A stretch of DNA of 64,000 nt from contig JANQMH010000112.1 of assembly GCA_028280195.1 (NCBI GenBank), forward strand, positions 61,048 to 125,047, given 5' to 3'. Under the pieces are notes generated by a model, which was given only the letters and a program-made list of their open reading frames with translations, was not told the origin of the DNA and searched no databases. This document shows, in pieces, positions 25,975 to 34,113 of this stretch. Origin of the DNA: Exilibacterium sp. (GTDB lineage: Bacteria; Pseudomonadota; Gammaproteobacteria; Pseudomonadales; Cellvibrionaceae). The first letter of the stretch is position 1; every line of letters begins with the position of its first letter. The position numbers and the translations under genes were made by a program.

Positions 25975-27744
25975 CTAAACGGTCGAGTCCTGGCCGAATA
26001 ACTGCTCCAGCTCCCGCCGGCCCTCTCTGGCGATGGCCAGCAGTTTGTCGCGGTCGTCGCGGTGTTCGATGGCCTGGCGAATCAGGTTCTCGTCGTGCAG
26101 CCGGAACATGTCGGCGTGTTCCAGCGCCTTGCCCTCGGTATAGCCCAGGCAAATCAGGGTTTCGGTTGCCGCCAGCAGGCTGCTTTCGAAGGTTTCGCGA
26201 ATGACGATATCGACTCCCTCGGCATAGAGCTGGTAGGCGTGCATGCGGTTGTGGGCGCGCACGATCAGTCTTGCTTTCGGGTGCTCGGCCCTCACTTGCC
26301 TGGCGATCTGTACCGAATCCTCGACGCCGTCGACCGCCACCACCACCAGGCGGGCCGAGGCGGCGCCGGCGGCGTACAGCAGGTCGCTGCGGGTGGCGTC
26401 GCCGTAAAAAATACGATTGCCGAAACGCTTGACAAAGTCGACATGTGAAGCGTCCTTGTCGAGCGCGGTAAAGGGGATGCGTTTGGCGGCCAGCATGCGC
26501 CCGACAATCTGACCAAAGCGGCCGAAACCGGCGATGATAACCTCGGGTTCAGTTTCCTGGGGTTTGCTGTCGTAATGCCTTTCGGCTTCGCTTTGCTGCG
26601 GCGCCGACAGGCGCTGGTGCAGGGCCACCAGCGGGGATGTCAGCGCCATGGAGATACCCACGATCAACACCACCATATCCACTGTCGGCTGGTCCGCCGC
26701 CCCCACCGCCAGCGCCTGGGCCATAATGACAAAGGCGAATTCGCCGCCCTGGCTGAGCATCAGCCCCATCTGCAGGCTGTCGCGCCCGCTGCATTGCTGC
26801 CAGCGCAGAATGGCGCCGATGACGGCGGTCTTCAGGACTACCAGGCCGACGGCGGCGGCGATGATCAACAGCGGCTTCTCCACCAGCAGGCCCAGGTCCA
26901 GGCTCATGCCGACGGCGATAAAAAACAGCCCCAGCAGGATGCCTTTGAACGGCTCGATATCGGTTTCCAGTTGGTGGCGGAAGCTGGAGTTGGCCAGTAC
27001 GATGCCGGCAACGAAAGCGCCCAGGCCCATGGACAGACCGGCCGTTTGCATCAGCAGCGCCACACCCAATACGATCAGCAGTGCCGCGCCGGTCATGATC
27101 TCGCGGCTGCCGGATGCCGCCACGATCTTCAGCGTGGGGTTGACCAGGTAGCGCCCTGCCACCAGCACGGCGGCGATTACCGCCGGCCCCACCCACCAGG
27201 CCGGCGCCTCGCTGGACGCCGCCGCCGGTGCCGAGGCGGCGGATTCGACAAATAGCAGCAGGGGAATCACCGCCAGATCCTGCAGCAGCAGAATGGCAAA
27301 GCCCTGCCGGCCCATGGCGGTGGCGAGCACACCCTGGTCGGCCATCAATTGCACGGCAAAGGCGGTAGAGGAGAGCCCCAGGGTCAGGCCGATAATCAGG
27401 GCGAGATGGGGCGCGAGCCCGGCGGCGTAGAGCACCAGCGCGATCAGCGCGGCACTGATCAGCAACTGCGAGCCGCCGGTGACCAGAATCTGGCTGCGCA
27501 TCTGCCAGAGTTTGTCCGGCGCCAGTTCCAGGCCGATGACAAACAGCAGCATTACCACGCCGAACTCGGCAAAGTGCAGCACATGTTCCGGGTCGTGGAC
27601 AAGCCCGCTGACCGACGGCCCCAGGGTGATGCCGGCGGCCAGGTAGCCGAGGATGGCCCCCAGGCCGATTTTCCGAAACAGGGGTACGGCAATAACGGCT
27701 GCCAGCAGATAGTAGACCGCGTGGGTGACAATATTGTGTTCCAT
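25975..27744 (-). CDS. Kef-type K+/H+ antiporter (CPA2) with RCK domain
   Basis: The N-terminal ~380 residues form about 12 membrane helices of the cation:proton antiporter-2 family, with GLELAPDKLW, LLLQDLAVIPLL (conserved Asp) and GLMLSQGGEFAFV. The cytoplasmic C-terminus is a TrkA-N/RCK domain with the NAD-binding IIAGFGRFGQIVGRML. The 589-residue length fits KefB/KefC-like proteins. It lacks an adjacent KefF/KefG ancillary gene, so glutathione gating is uncertain. It is divergent from the CNNM/CBS gene. Confidence 0.9.
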   Translation of the reverse strand: MEHNIVTHAVYYLLAAVIAVPLFRKIGLGAILGYLAAGITLGPSVSGLVHDPEHVLHFAEFGVVMLLFVIGLELAPDKLWQMRSQILVTGGSQLLISAALIALVLYAAGLAPHLALIIGLTLGLSSTAFAVQLMADQGVLATAMGRQGFAILLLQDLAVIPLLLFVESAASAPAAASSEAPAWWVGPAVIAAVLVAGRYLVNPTLKIVAASGSREIMTGAALLIVLGVALLMQTAGLSMGLGAFVAGIVLANSSFRHQLETDIEPFKGILLGLFFIAVGMSLDLGLLVEKPLLIIAAAVGLVVLKTAVIGAILRWQQCSGRDSLQMGLMLSQGGEFAFVIMAQALAVGAADQPTVDMVVLIVGISMALTSPLVALHQRLSAPQQSEAERHYDSKPQETEPEVIIAGFGRFGQIVGRMLAAKRIPFTALDKDASHVDFVKRFGNRIFYGDATRSDLLYAAGAASARLVVVAVDGVEDSVQIARQVRAEHPKARLIVRAHNRMHAYQLYAEGVDIVIRETFESSLLAATETLICLGYTEGKALEHADMFRLHDENLIRQAIEHRDDRDKLLAIAREGRRELEQLFGQDSTV

Positions 27745-27901
27745 AGAAGCCCGTGTCTCGTTCGCCTTGGGGGTGAAAATCCAGCAGAGAGGTTACAGTA
27801 GATGCAAACCGCGGCCAACTGGCTGCGGGCCCGCGGCGCGGCCGCGCCTCTGTACACTGACGCCGGGATTTGCTTGAATGGGCTTTTGCCTGCCCGATAC
27901 C

Positions 27902-28954
27902 ATGCTGCTGCTGTTTACCTATCTGTTCGTTGCCATCGGCTTTTCCTTTCTCTGTTCGATTGCCGAGGCGGTATTGTTGAGCGTGACAACACCCCATATC
28001 GCCCTGCTGGAGAAGAACGGCAAGCCCTCCGGGCGCCTGCTGCGCCAGCTCAAAGACGATATCCACAGTCCGCTGGCCGCCATTCTCACCCTCAATACCA
28101 TTGCTCACACGGTTGGCGCGGCCGGTGTGGGGGCGCAGTCGGCAGTGGTCTTCGGCAGTGGTTATATCGGCATCACGTCGGCCGTTTTGACCCTGCTGAT
28201 CCTGGTATTTTCCGAAATTATCCCCAAGACCCTGGGAGCCCACTACTGGCGCCGGCTGGCGCCGGCGACGGCCTATGTACTGAAGTATCTGATCTTCGCT
28301 CTCTACCCCTTCGTCAAACTGTCCAAAAGGCTTACCCGCGGCCTGGCCAACGAGCCGACTCTGAAGGGTTTCAGCCGCCATGAATTCGCCGCCATGGCCG
28401 AGCTCAGCGCCGATGAGGGGCAGCTGGCGCAGCAGGAGTCGGAGGTATTGAAAAACCTGCTGCGCCTGCGCGAAACCCGGGTTAAGGATGCCATGACCCC
28501 GAGAACAGTCGTGTTTTCCCTGCCGGAGGATACCCGGGTTGCCGAGGTTTTCTCCAATCACAAGAACTCGCGCTTTTCCCGCATCCCCATTTACGCCGAT
28601 GACCCCGAGAAGGTGACCGGCTTTGTATTGCGCAGCGACCTGCTGGAGGCCCGCGCCAATCAGGGCAGTGCGCAGGCAGTGAAAACGTACCGGCGCGAGC
28701 TGAATGCCATCTCCTCTTCTATTTCCCTGTCCCGCGCGTTCGAGGAATTTCTGCGCCGCCACGCCCATATTATGCTGGTAGTGGATGAATACGGCGGTGT
28801 GGAAGGCATTCTGACGCTTGAGGATGTGCTCGAGACCCTGCTGGGCCTGGAGATTGTCGATGAAGGCGACAAGACCAAGGACATGCAGAAACTGGCGCGC
28901 CGGCTGTGGAAGCAGCGCTCGCGCAAGATGAATGTGCGGGTCGACAAGCCATAA
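27902..28954 (+). CDS. CNNM/CBS-domain membrane protein (HlyC/CorC family)
   Basis: The DUF21/CNNM membrane domain (residues 1-~175) begins LLLFTYLFVAIGFSFLCSIAEAVLLS. Two CBS repeats follow, including VKDAMTPRTVVFSLPED and VVDEYGGVEGILTLEDVLETLLG. Relatives bind ATP-Mg and export or sense Mg2+. The CorC-type C-terminal transporter-associated domain is missing and the protein ends in a basic tail, as in the shorter family members. ATG 27902 is preferred; ATG 27878 would add eight residues. Neither start has a strong ribosome-binding site. Confidence 0.87.
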   Translation: MLLLFTYLFVAIGFSFLCSIAEAVLLSVTTPHIALLEKNGKPSGRLLRQLKDDIHSPLAAILTLNTIAHTVGAAGVGAQSAVVFGSGYIGITSAVLTLLILVFSEIIPKTLGAHYWRRLAPATAYVLKYLIFALYPFVKLSKRLTRGLANEPTLKGFSRHEFAAMAELSADEGQLAQQESEVLKNLLRLRETRVKDAMTPRTVVFSLPEDTRVAEVFSNHKNSRFSRIPIYADDPEKVTGFVLRSDLLEARANQGSAQAVKTYRRELNAISSSISLSRAFEEFLRRHAHIMLVVDEYGGVEGILTLEDVLETLLGLEIVDEGDKTKDMQKLARRLWKQRSRKMNVRVDKP

Positions 28955-29113
28955 ACCGCCGGGCGGCCGCTTTATTGTGAGCAGATTCACACTCCTGTAA
29001 ATTCATATTTCTTATAATTTCCGCGTTCTTATAACCAAATTCTCCCAGGTGCCGGGTTGGCTCAGGTGATGGTTGCGGGAGCCGCTCTGTCGAGTCGAGG
29101 AAGTTATCTGCCC

Positions 29114-30142
29114 ATGAACAAGTTAGCGCTGCTGTTGACGGCTTTACTGAGTGTACCCGCTGCCGCTGAAGTGCCCTCCAGGGCCGCTATCGAGATGATG
29201 GTGGCGATGGCGCAGCAAAGCGAGGAGTTTTCCGGCACGGCGGCGTGCCTCGGCGTGTCGCCGGAGAAGTATTTCGACAGTTATCGCCGCACGGTCGATC
29301 TCTGTTATCGCGATCAGCAGGTCAGGCGCGCTGTGGACTTTGCCAGTGCTTTCGAGGACTGCGTCGAGCCGGGCATGCTGCAGCGCCTGGCGCGCACCCG
29401 GGCACAGGCCGAGGCCTGCAGGAGCCCGGAGGAAAAGCTGATGGAACAGGCGGGGGTACTGGAGCGGCAGGTGCAGAGCCTGCGCAGTGAGTACGGCCTG
29501 CTCAATGAGAAGCGTACCCTGTCGGCAGCGGAGATGCGCCAGCTGGAATCACTCGACAGGCGTATTGCCGCGCTGGAGGAACAGCAGTATCGACTCGAGG
29601 ATCAGTTGGCAGAGATCAACAGGGACGAGTACCAGCGCGAGATGGATGCCATCCTGGCGGTTTCGGCCGACGCCGAACTCTCTGAGGCGCAGCGCCGGCG
29701 GCTGCTGGTGCTGGCTGAGGCGAAAATGGATGGCCATCAGCAGGAACTGGTGATGACGATGCGCCGCCTCAGTGAGGCCGGCCGCGCAAGCCTGCAGCAG
29801 ATTACCCTGCCGGTATATGAAAACAGCCAGATTATGGCCCATGCCATGGATATGGGTCTGGGTGACTGGGGCGGCCAGTTGCCGGCCGCCACTTTTGTTT
29901 CCTCGGATACGCCGGAACAGGTGCTGGCGTTTTACCGGCAGCAATTGCCGGATTTCCATTACAAGCAGCTCGAGGGTGGCGAGCATATTCTGATGGAAAC
30001 CATGCCGGAGCGCTTCGGCATTCTCTCGCATATGCAGGAGTACTACTCCACTCCCCATGTGCTGATTCGCGCCGATCAGGGGCAACCCGGGTTGACGCCC
30101 AAGGATACCCGCAGCTTCATAGAGATTTCCTACCGGCGCTGA
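29114..30142 (+). CDS. Secreted coiled-coil protein of unknown function
   Basis: From ATG 29114 the product has a signal peptide (MNKLALLLTALLSVPAAAEV, cleavage after AAA). An N-terminal domain with four cysteines (CLGVSP, DLCYRD, EDCVEP, EACRSP) follows, able to form two disulfides. A long coiled coil runs from about residue 115 to 215. The C-terminal domain includes ATFVSSDTPEQVLAFYRQQLPDF. There is no lipobox, so it is probably periplasmic. The cap domain pattern 'S(S)DTPEQVLAFY' appears in small periplasmic proteins, but I cannot name the family. Confidence 0.75.
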   Translation: MNKLALLLTALLSVPAAAEVPSRAAIEMMVAMAQQSEEFSGTAACLGVSPEKYFDSYRRTVDLCYRDQQVRRAVDFASAFEDCVEPGMLQRLARTRAQAEACRSPEEKLMEQAGVLERQVQSLRSEYGLLNEKRTLSAAEMRQLESLDRRIAALEEQQYRLEDQLAEINRDEYQREMDAILAVSADAELSEAQRRRLLVLAEAKMDGHQQELVMTMRRLSEAGRASLQQITLPVYENSQIMAHAMDMGLGDWGGQLPAATFVSSDTPEQVLAFYRQQLPDFHYKQLEGGEHILMETMPERFGILSHMQEYYSTPHVLIRADQGQPGLTPKDTRSFIEISYRR

Positions 30143-30270
30143 GACCGCCTGCGCTGTCACTTGATAGCGTCGAAACTCAGCCGGTATTTTTCCAGTAATT
30201 ATCCGACCCGAATGGCGCTTACTTAAGCAAAGCGGTGCCTCGCTTTTTCCCGCTCAACCCCCGTAGACTT

Positions 30271-30493
30271 CTCACTCATCAGCATCCCTGCTGGTGAGAG
30301 TTTCTGAAAGTCCTACCCAGAGACGGATCTGCCTTCAGTGTTCTCAACAGATGTTGTTGGAACTGCGGTGGTAGGCCCTAACCCGGTCAGGGTCTGGGGT
30401 TCGAGACTCTCGCCAGCAGGGATGCTGGCGTGAAGGCTACATGGACGTATCTACGCCGGGTCTCGAACCCCAGACCCTGACCGGGTTAGGGCC
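30271..30493. repeat. Interleaved perfect inverted repeats (A-B-A'-B')
   Basis: Four blocks alternate. A (30280-30301) is complementary to A' (30406-30427), 21 of 22 positions. B (30374-30406) is complementary to B' (30461-30493) over all 33 positions. A' begins at the last base of B, so both stems cannot form without a pseudoknot. A and A' can also each fold on themselves (CAGCA/TGCTG; GCCAGCA/TGCTGGC at 30412-30429). No ORF spans the block. It looks like a compound repetitive element (REP/BIME- or MITE-like) or a structured RNA. Confidence 0.8.
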
Positions 30494-30723
30494 GGGTCGG
30501 CCACCACCGTTGTTTCTTAAAACCAGTGCCATTCGACTCCGACCCCTGCCAGAGGGTGCCACAAACTGGAACTGTGCCGTGTCTCGATAGACTCCGATCG
30601 AGAACAGTGACCCTTTCCTTCCAAGAGCTTAAGCACGGCACATATCGCCCGTCGCGTCACCAAGCTCAGCAGAATTAGCAAAAGTTTTTATCAGGCGAAT
30701 ATAGATTCAGCGAAATAAAATCG

Positions 30724-30751
30724 TTGACTTTGACGCGGTAAGCACTATCAT
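30724..30751 (+). promoter_or_regulatory. Sigma-70 promoter with overlapping inverted repeat
   Basis: TTGACT (30724-30729) and TATCAT (30746-30751) are 16 nt apart. The arms TTGACGC (30730-30736) and GCGTCAA (30753-30759) enclose the -10 box and could bind a dimeric regulator. The surrounding 100 bp are AT-rich and contain several further TTGAC words. Confidence 0.5.
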
Positions 30752-30798
30752 TGCGTCAAAATTAATTTCTTGACTTTATTGACTCGACTTTTTTGACC

Positions 30799-30942
30799 AT
30801 GGTTCAAATGCAGTACAACAGACTACATGCTTCTTCGCCAGTACCTGTGCAGATATTTGCATTGCAAGATTATGCTTCCACAAATGTGGATTTCGGTCTT
30901 GTCGGTAAAGAAGGTCTGGTTGAAAAAGCATTAATTGACTGA
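30799..30942 (+). CDS. Candidate 47-residue small protein
   Basis: An open frame MVQMQYNRLHASSPVPVQIF... ends LVEKALID before a TGA. It starts about 45 nt downstream of a good promoter and finishes about 50 nt before a strong terminator, so it would be the only coding frame of a ~270-nt transcript. No Shine-Dalgarno site is visible before the ATG. The unit may instead be a small regulatory RNA. Composition is more A/T-rich than the surrounding genome. Confidence 0.35.
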   Translation: MVQMQYNRLHASSPVPVQIFALQDYASTNVDFGLVGKEGLVEKALID

Positions 30943-30956
30943 TTGTGTCTTTCCAT

Positions 30957-31025
30957 CTGGGAGGCGCAAACGCCTTCCAGGTTGTCTACCAAAACCCGGA
31001 AGGTGTATACCTACCGGGTTTTTTT
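30957..31025 (+). terminator. Tandem hairpins with rho-independent terminator
   Basis: A 10-bp stem (30957-30966 / 30971-30980, CAAA loop, one G-T pair) is followed by a second stem. AACCCGG (30993-30999) pairs CCGGGTT (31014-31020), with AGGT/ACCT pairing inside, followed by seven T residues. It ends the transcription unit that begins near 30758. Confidence 0.75.
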
Positions 31026-31266
31026 ATGGGAGCCGTGATGGCAGTAAGCAGGTTGAACTATTGATGGGTTGTATGCGACCCGCACGACAGATATTGCGAG
31101 CCCGGCATTGTACAACGGCCGCGACGATACCGTGCCGCCCGCCTGGGCAGCCGGTGCGCGTCCAGGGATACCGCCCCGCGGCGCCGGTGTGCGAAGTGAA
31201 CAGATAATGAAGTAGTTTTCCGTTGACCCGGGAGGCTGCTGCCGACCGGGAAGCAGTGATCCGCAG

Positions 31267-31300
31267 AGCCCCGGCTGGCAACCCCAACCGGGGCTTTTTT
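31267..31300 (+). terminator. Rho-independent terminator upstream of the receiver-like gene
   Basis: AGCCCCGG (31267-31274) pairs CCGGGGCT (31288-31295), followed by six T residues. No coding gene ending here was recognised, so the stretch 31026-31266 may be transcribed as RNA, or this is a boundary insulating the gene at 31390. Confidence 0.7.
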
Positions 31301-31389
31301 ATTGTCGCATCAGGGAGGTGATTGCACAGGGGATGTGCCTGGGAAAAGTGAGTGATGGGCGGCGTGTAGCGCCGCCGCAGGAGGAAACC

Positions 31390-31695
31390 ATGCGAGTGCT
31401 TATCGGCAATACGCTTGCCTATGCCGTCGACCGGTTTTGCCCGACGGCGCGTGACGGCAAGCGGGTATTGAAGGAAAACGCCGTGTCGATGTTGTATATC
31501 GATCATCAGCTGCTGGGCCGGGAGACGGGAACGGATACGCTGCACTGGTCTCTGCAAAACAATCTGACCCCGCGCTGGGTGGTGCTGGTAAGCCCCAACC
31601 GCAGCAGGCGGCTGGCGATGGGCGGTTTGCTGGAGGCCAGGGGCTACCGTTCGGTCGATGGCATCAATTTTCAGAAAATTAGCGCCAGATCGTAA
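31390..31695 (+). CDS. Small receiver-like protein (cyclic-phosphate-processing receiver type)
   Basis: ATG 31390 follows an excellent CAGGAGGAA site. The 101-residue product has a short alpha/beta receiver-like layout: MRVLIGNTL, then VSMLYIDHQLLGRETGTD, then PRWVVLVSPNRSRRLAMGGLLEARGY. The 'DH.LLG.ETGTD.L.W' pattern with a later SPN-R segment resembles stand-alone cyclic-phosphate-processing receiver domains linked to RNA repair or ligation. That assignment is tentative. A GC hairpin (31358-31376) lies directly before the ribosome-binding site and could affect translation. No RNA ligase or repair gene is nearby. Confidence 0.6.
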   Translation: MRVLIGNTLAYAVDRFCPTARDGKRVLKENAVSMLYIDHQLLGRETGTDTLHWSLQNNLTPRWVVLVSPNRSRRLAMGGLLEARGYRSVDGINFQKISARS

Positions 31696-31821
31696 GGTTG
31701 GACATGGCGCGACAGGCTTTGAGCTGTTGTTGGCGGGTTAGCGGTACCGGTTCCGTATGCCGGGCTGGCATGGGCATCACTGATGCGCCGTGTACCAATC
31801 CGTACAAGACGCTTGGAGGGG

Positions 31822-31895
31822 AACTTTGTAGCTCATTTGGTTAGAGCAACTGACTCATAATCAGTAGGTATCCGGCCCGACTGTAATCCGGCTCA
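31822..31895 (+). pseudogene. Degenerate tRNA(CAU) remnant
   Basis: The D-arm (GCTC-loop-GAGC) and the anticodon arm (ACTGA, CTCATAA loop, TCAGT) are perfect and in correct spacing. The acceptor stem (AACTTTG) has no partner, and the T-arm lacks TTC and cannot form. The anticodon CAU is the same as in the intact tRNA at 36262-36186. It lies against the 3' end of avtA. Confidence 0.55.
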
Positions 31896-33149
31896 GCCCT
31901 GTGCGTAGGCCCGGGCCACCTCCTCGGCTATAATCTTCACACCCCGCTCGACCATCCCGGCGTCCTGCGCATAGGAAACGCGAATACATTCGTGCTTGTG
32001 TGCCCAGTCGTCATCCATGCCGATGAAAAAATTATGCCCCGGTACCACCAATACCCCGCGCCGTTTGAGCCGCTGGTAGAGCATCTGGCTGGAGACAGGC
32101 AGATCTTCGAACCAGAGCCATAGGAAGATGGCGCCCTCGGGCTTGTGGATACGATAGGGCAGATCGCCGAGGCTGTCGCGAAACCACTGCACCGTCTGCT
32201 GTGAACGCCGGCGGTAAAAAGGCGTGATGTGCTCTCGCGTCAGCGACAGAATATCACCGCTTTTAAACAGCGCTTTAGCGATGGCCGGGCCCAGGTTGCC
32301 GCAGGCCAGGCTGACGATGGTATTGGCATTGGTAAAGGCGCGGATAGTCTCTTCGTCGGCCACAACCATGCCGGTGCGCGCGCCCGGCAGGCCGAGTTTC
32401 GACAGGCTCAGTGCCAGAATGGTGTTGTTGTTCCAGTGCGGGCGGGCATCGCTGAAGAGGATATTGGGAAAGGGAAGACCGTAAGCACCGTCGATAATCA
32501 GCGGAATACCGGCCGCCTTTGCCATTGCATCCAGCTGTTCGATCTCGTCGTCGGTCAATACGTTGCCGGTGGGATTGGTCGGACGCGATACACAGATGGC
32601 AGCGGCGGTATCGCCCAGCGAAAGTCTGGAAAAATCCACGCGGTATTTAAACAGATGATCATCCAGAGCCTCTATGGTGGGGCGCGTGGCGGTAAAAAAA
32701 TTATCGCTGAGGCCGATATCACCGTAGCCGATATACTCGGGCGCCAGCGGCAGGTGGATGCGGCGCTGCCCGCCGTCGCGGGTGATACCGGCAAACATAT
32801 TGTAGAGCACGAAGAAGGCGGACTGGCTGCCGTTGGAGACGGCGATATTGGCGGCACTGAGTTGCCAGCCGAACTGCCGCTTGAGAAAGGCTGCCAGTTC
32901 GCTGCGAAATACCTTGTCCCCCTGGGGTGACTGATAGATGCCGAGCAGGCTGTGACGCTGCTGCGGGTCGGCGAGGATATCGGCCAGGCGCTGTTGGAAA
33001 ACAGCTTCCACCTCGGGCAGATGGCCCGGGTTGCCGCCGCCCATAAAAATCATATCGGGGTTGTCATTTAATGCCGAACCCAGATCGTCCATCAATTCCA
33101 CAATGCCGGAGTCACCGGCAAATTTCTCACCGAAGGCGGAAAGCTTCAT
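31893..33149 (-). CDS. avtA: Valine-pyruvate aminotransferase
   Basis: AvtA is a fold-type I PLP aminotransferase exchanging amino groups between valine and pyruvate (alanine formation). The sequence follows E. coli AvtA throughout: GGGNPGHLPE, NGSQSAFFVLYN, PLAPEYIGY, SRPTNPTGNVLTD, the PLP-lysine motif SLSKLGLPGARTG, KPEGAIFLWLWF and RRGVLVVPGHNFF. ATG 33149 (MKLSAFGEKF, GAGGG upstream) is the correct start, giving 418 residues; a longer in-frame extension to 33491 overlaps the divergent gene. An AAGCTT hexamer forms codons 2-3. Confidence 0.95.
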   Translation of the reverse strand: MKLSAFGEKFAGDSGIVELMDDLGSALNDNPDMIFMGGGNPGHLPEVEAVFQQRLADILADPQQRHSLLGIYQSPQGDKVFRSELAAFLKRQFGWQLSAANIAVSNGSQSAFFVLYNMFAGITRDGGQRRIHLPLAPEYIGYGDIGLSDNFFTATRPTIEALDDHLFKYRVDFSRLSLGDTAAAICVSRPTNPTGNVLTDDEIEQLDAMAKAAGIPLIIDGAYGLPFPNILFSDARPHWNNNTILALSLSKLGLPGARTGMVVADEETIRAFTNANTIVSLACGNLGPAIAKALFKSGDILSLTREHITPFYRRRSQQTVQWFRDSLGDLPYRIHKPEGAIFLWLWFEDLPVSSQMLYQRLKRRGVLVVPGHNFFIGMDDDWAHKHECIRVSYAQDAGMVERGVKIIAEEVARAYAQG

Positions 33150-33290
33150 GTTACCCTCACATCGTGTTGGCGCTTTTCGAGAACTGCCGTGCATTGCCGC
33201 GCCGATATCGGTTGAGGACCGCCACGCGTCAGACTTTATACGCCGCAAATGTGCGATGATAGCACAGCGTGTAGAAGAGAATAGCCGACT

Positions 33291-34082
33291 ATGCTGAGTA
33301 TTGCCGTTGCCTCGGACCTGCATTTTGAATTCCATCGGGATGAGCCCGGCTGGATGCCGCCACTGCCGGCCGCCTGCGATGTCATGGTGCTGGCGGGCGA
33401 TATCGGTGTAGGCCAGGGCGCCTTGGATGCGGTATTCCGTGTTGCCGCTGCCTTGCCCGAGGCCTATATCGTCTGGGTGGCGGGCAATCACGAATTTTAC
33501 CGCCAGTGTATCGATCGCCAGATCGACCGCTACCGCGAAGCCTGTGCGGCAAGTTCACAGGTTTTCTTCCTCGAAAATGACGCCGTGAATATAGCGGGTT
33601 ACCGTTTTCTCGGCTGTACGCTGTGGTCGGGCTTTGACTGCCTGGGCACGGATATGTCCGCTTTGGCTATGGAGATGGCGCGCTATGCCATCGGCGATTT
33701 TTCCCTGATCCGCACCGGCGACGGCTCAAAGCCCTTTACGCCGCAGGATGCCATGGCGAAATTTACCCACAGCCATGGCTGGCTGCAGGCACAACTGGCC
33801 CTCGGCCACGGCGATAAAACAGTTGTCGTCACCCATTTCCCGCCCAGCCGCGCCGCCCGCCACCAGGCTATTGCCGAGGGCCCGCTGACGGCTTACTTTC
33901 AGGCGGATTGCGAGACGCTGATCGAAACCTTCAGGCCCGCGCTCTGGTTGTACGGGCACAACCACTGGTCGGACAGCCTGACAATCGGCACTACCCGTTT
34001 GCTCAGCAACCAGTTGGGCTATCCGCAGGAGGGCGGGATGATTCCGGCCTTTGATCCGGAAAATATCATCGAGCTTGAGTAG
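33291..34082 (+). CDS. Calcineurin-like metallophosphoesterase
   Basis: Conserved metal-ligand motifs appear in order: SDLHFEF (DxH), LAGDIGVG (GDx), AGNHEFY (GNHE), TVVVTHFPPS (H) and LYGHNHWSD (GHxH). The protein is 263 residues and cytosolic, with no signal peptide. The family covers many phosphodiesterases and phosphatases and the substrate cannot be told. It is divergent from avtA with ~140 bp between, and convergent with the R-M operon. Confidence 0.87.
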   Translation: MLSIAVASDLHFEFHRDEPGWMPPLPAACDVMVLAGDIGVGQGALDAVFRVAAALPEAYIVWVAGNHEFYRQCIDRQIDRYREACAASSQVFFLENDAVNIAGYRFLGCTLWSGFDCLGTDMSALAMEMARYAIGDFSLIRTGDGSKPFTPQDAMAKFTHSHGWLQAQLALGHGDKTVVVTHFPPSRAARHQAIAEGPLTAYFQADCETLIETFRPALWLYGHNHWSDSLTIGTTRLLSNQLGYPQEGGMIPAFDPENIIELE

Positions 34083-34113
34083 CAGCCGGCATTGGCAGCG
34101 TGCCGGCGGCCAA

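Noticed and set aside
26549..28990. An 813-codon open frame on the minus strand
   Set aside because: It overlaps the Kef-type gene in another frame and is antisense to the CNNM/CBS gene. It has no domain and reflects high GC content.
30935..31207. A 90-codon plus-strand open frame
   Set aside because: It reads through the strong terminator at 30993-31025 and has unstructured Pro/Arg/Cys-rich content.
31024..31557. A 177-codon minus-strand open frame
   Set aside because: It runs antisense through the receiver-like gene, across two plus-strand terminators and has no domain.
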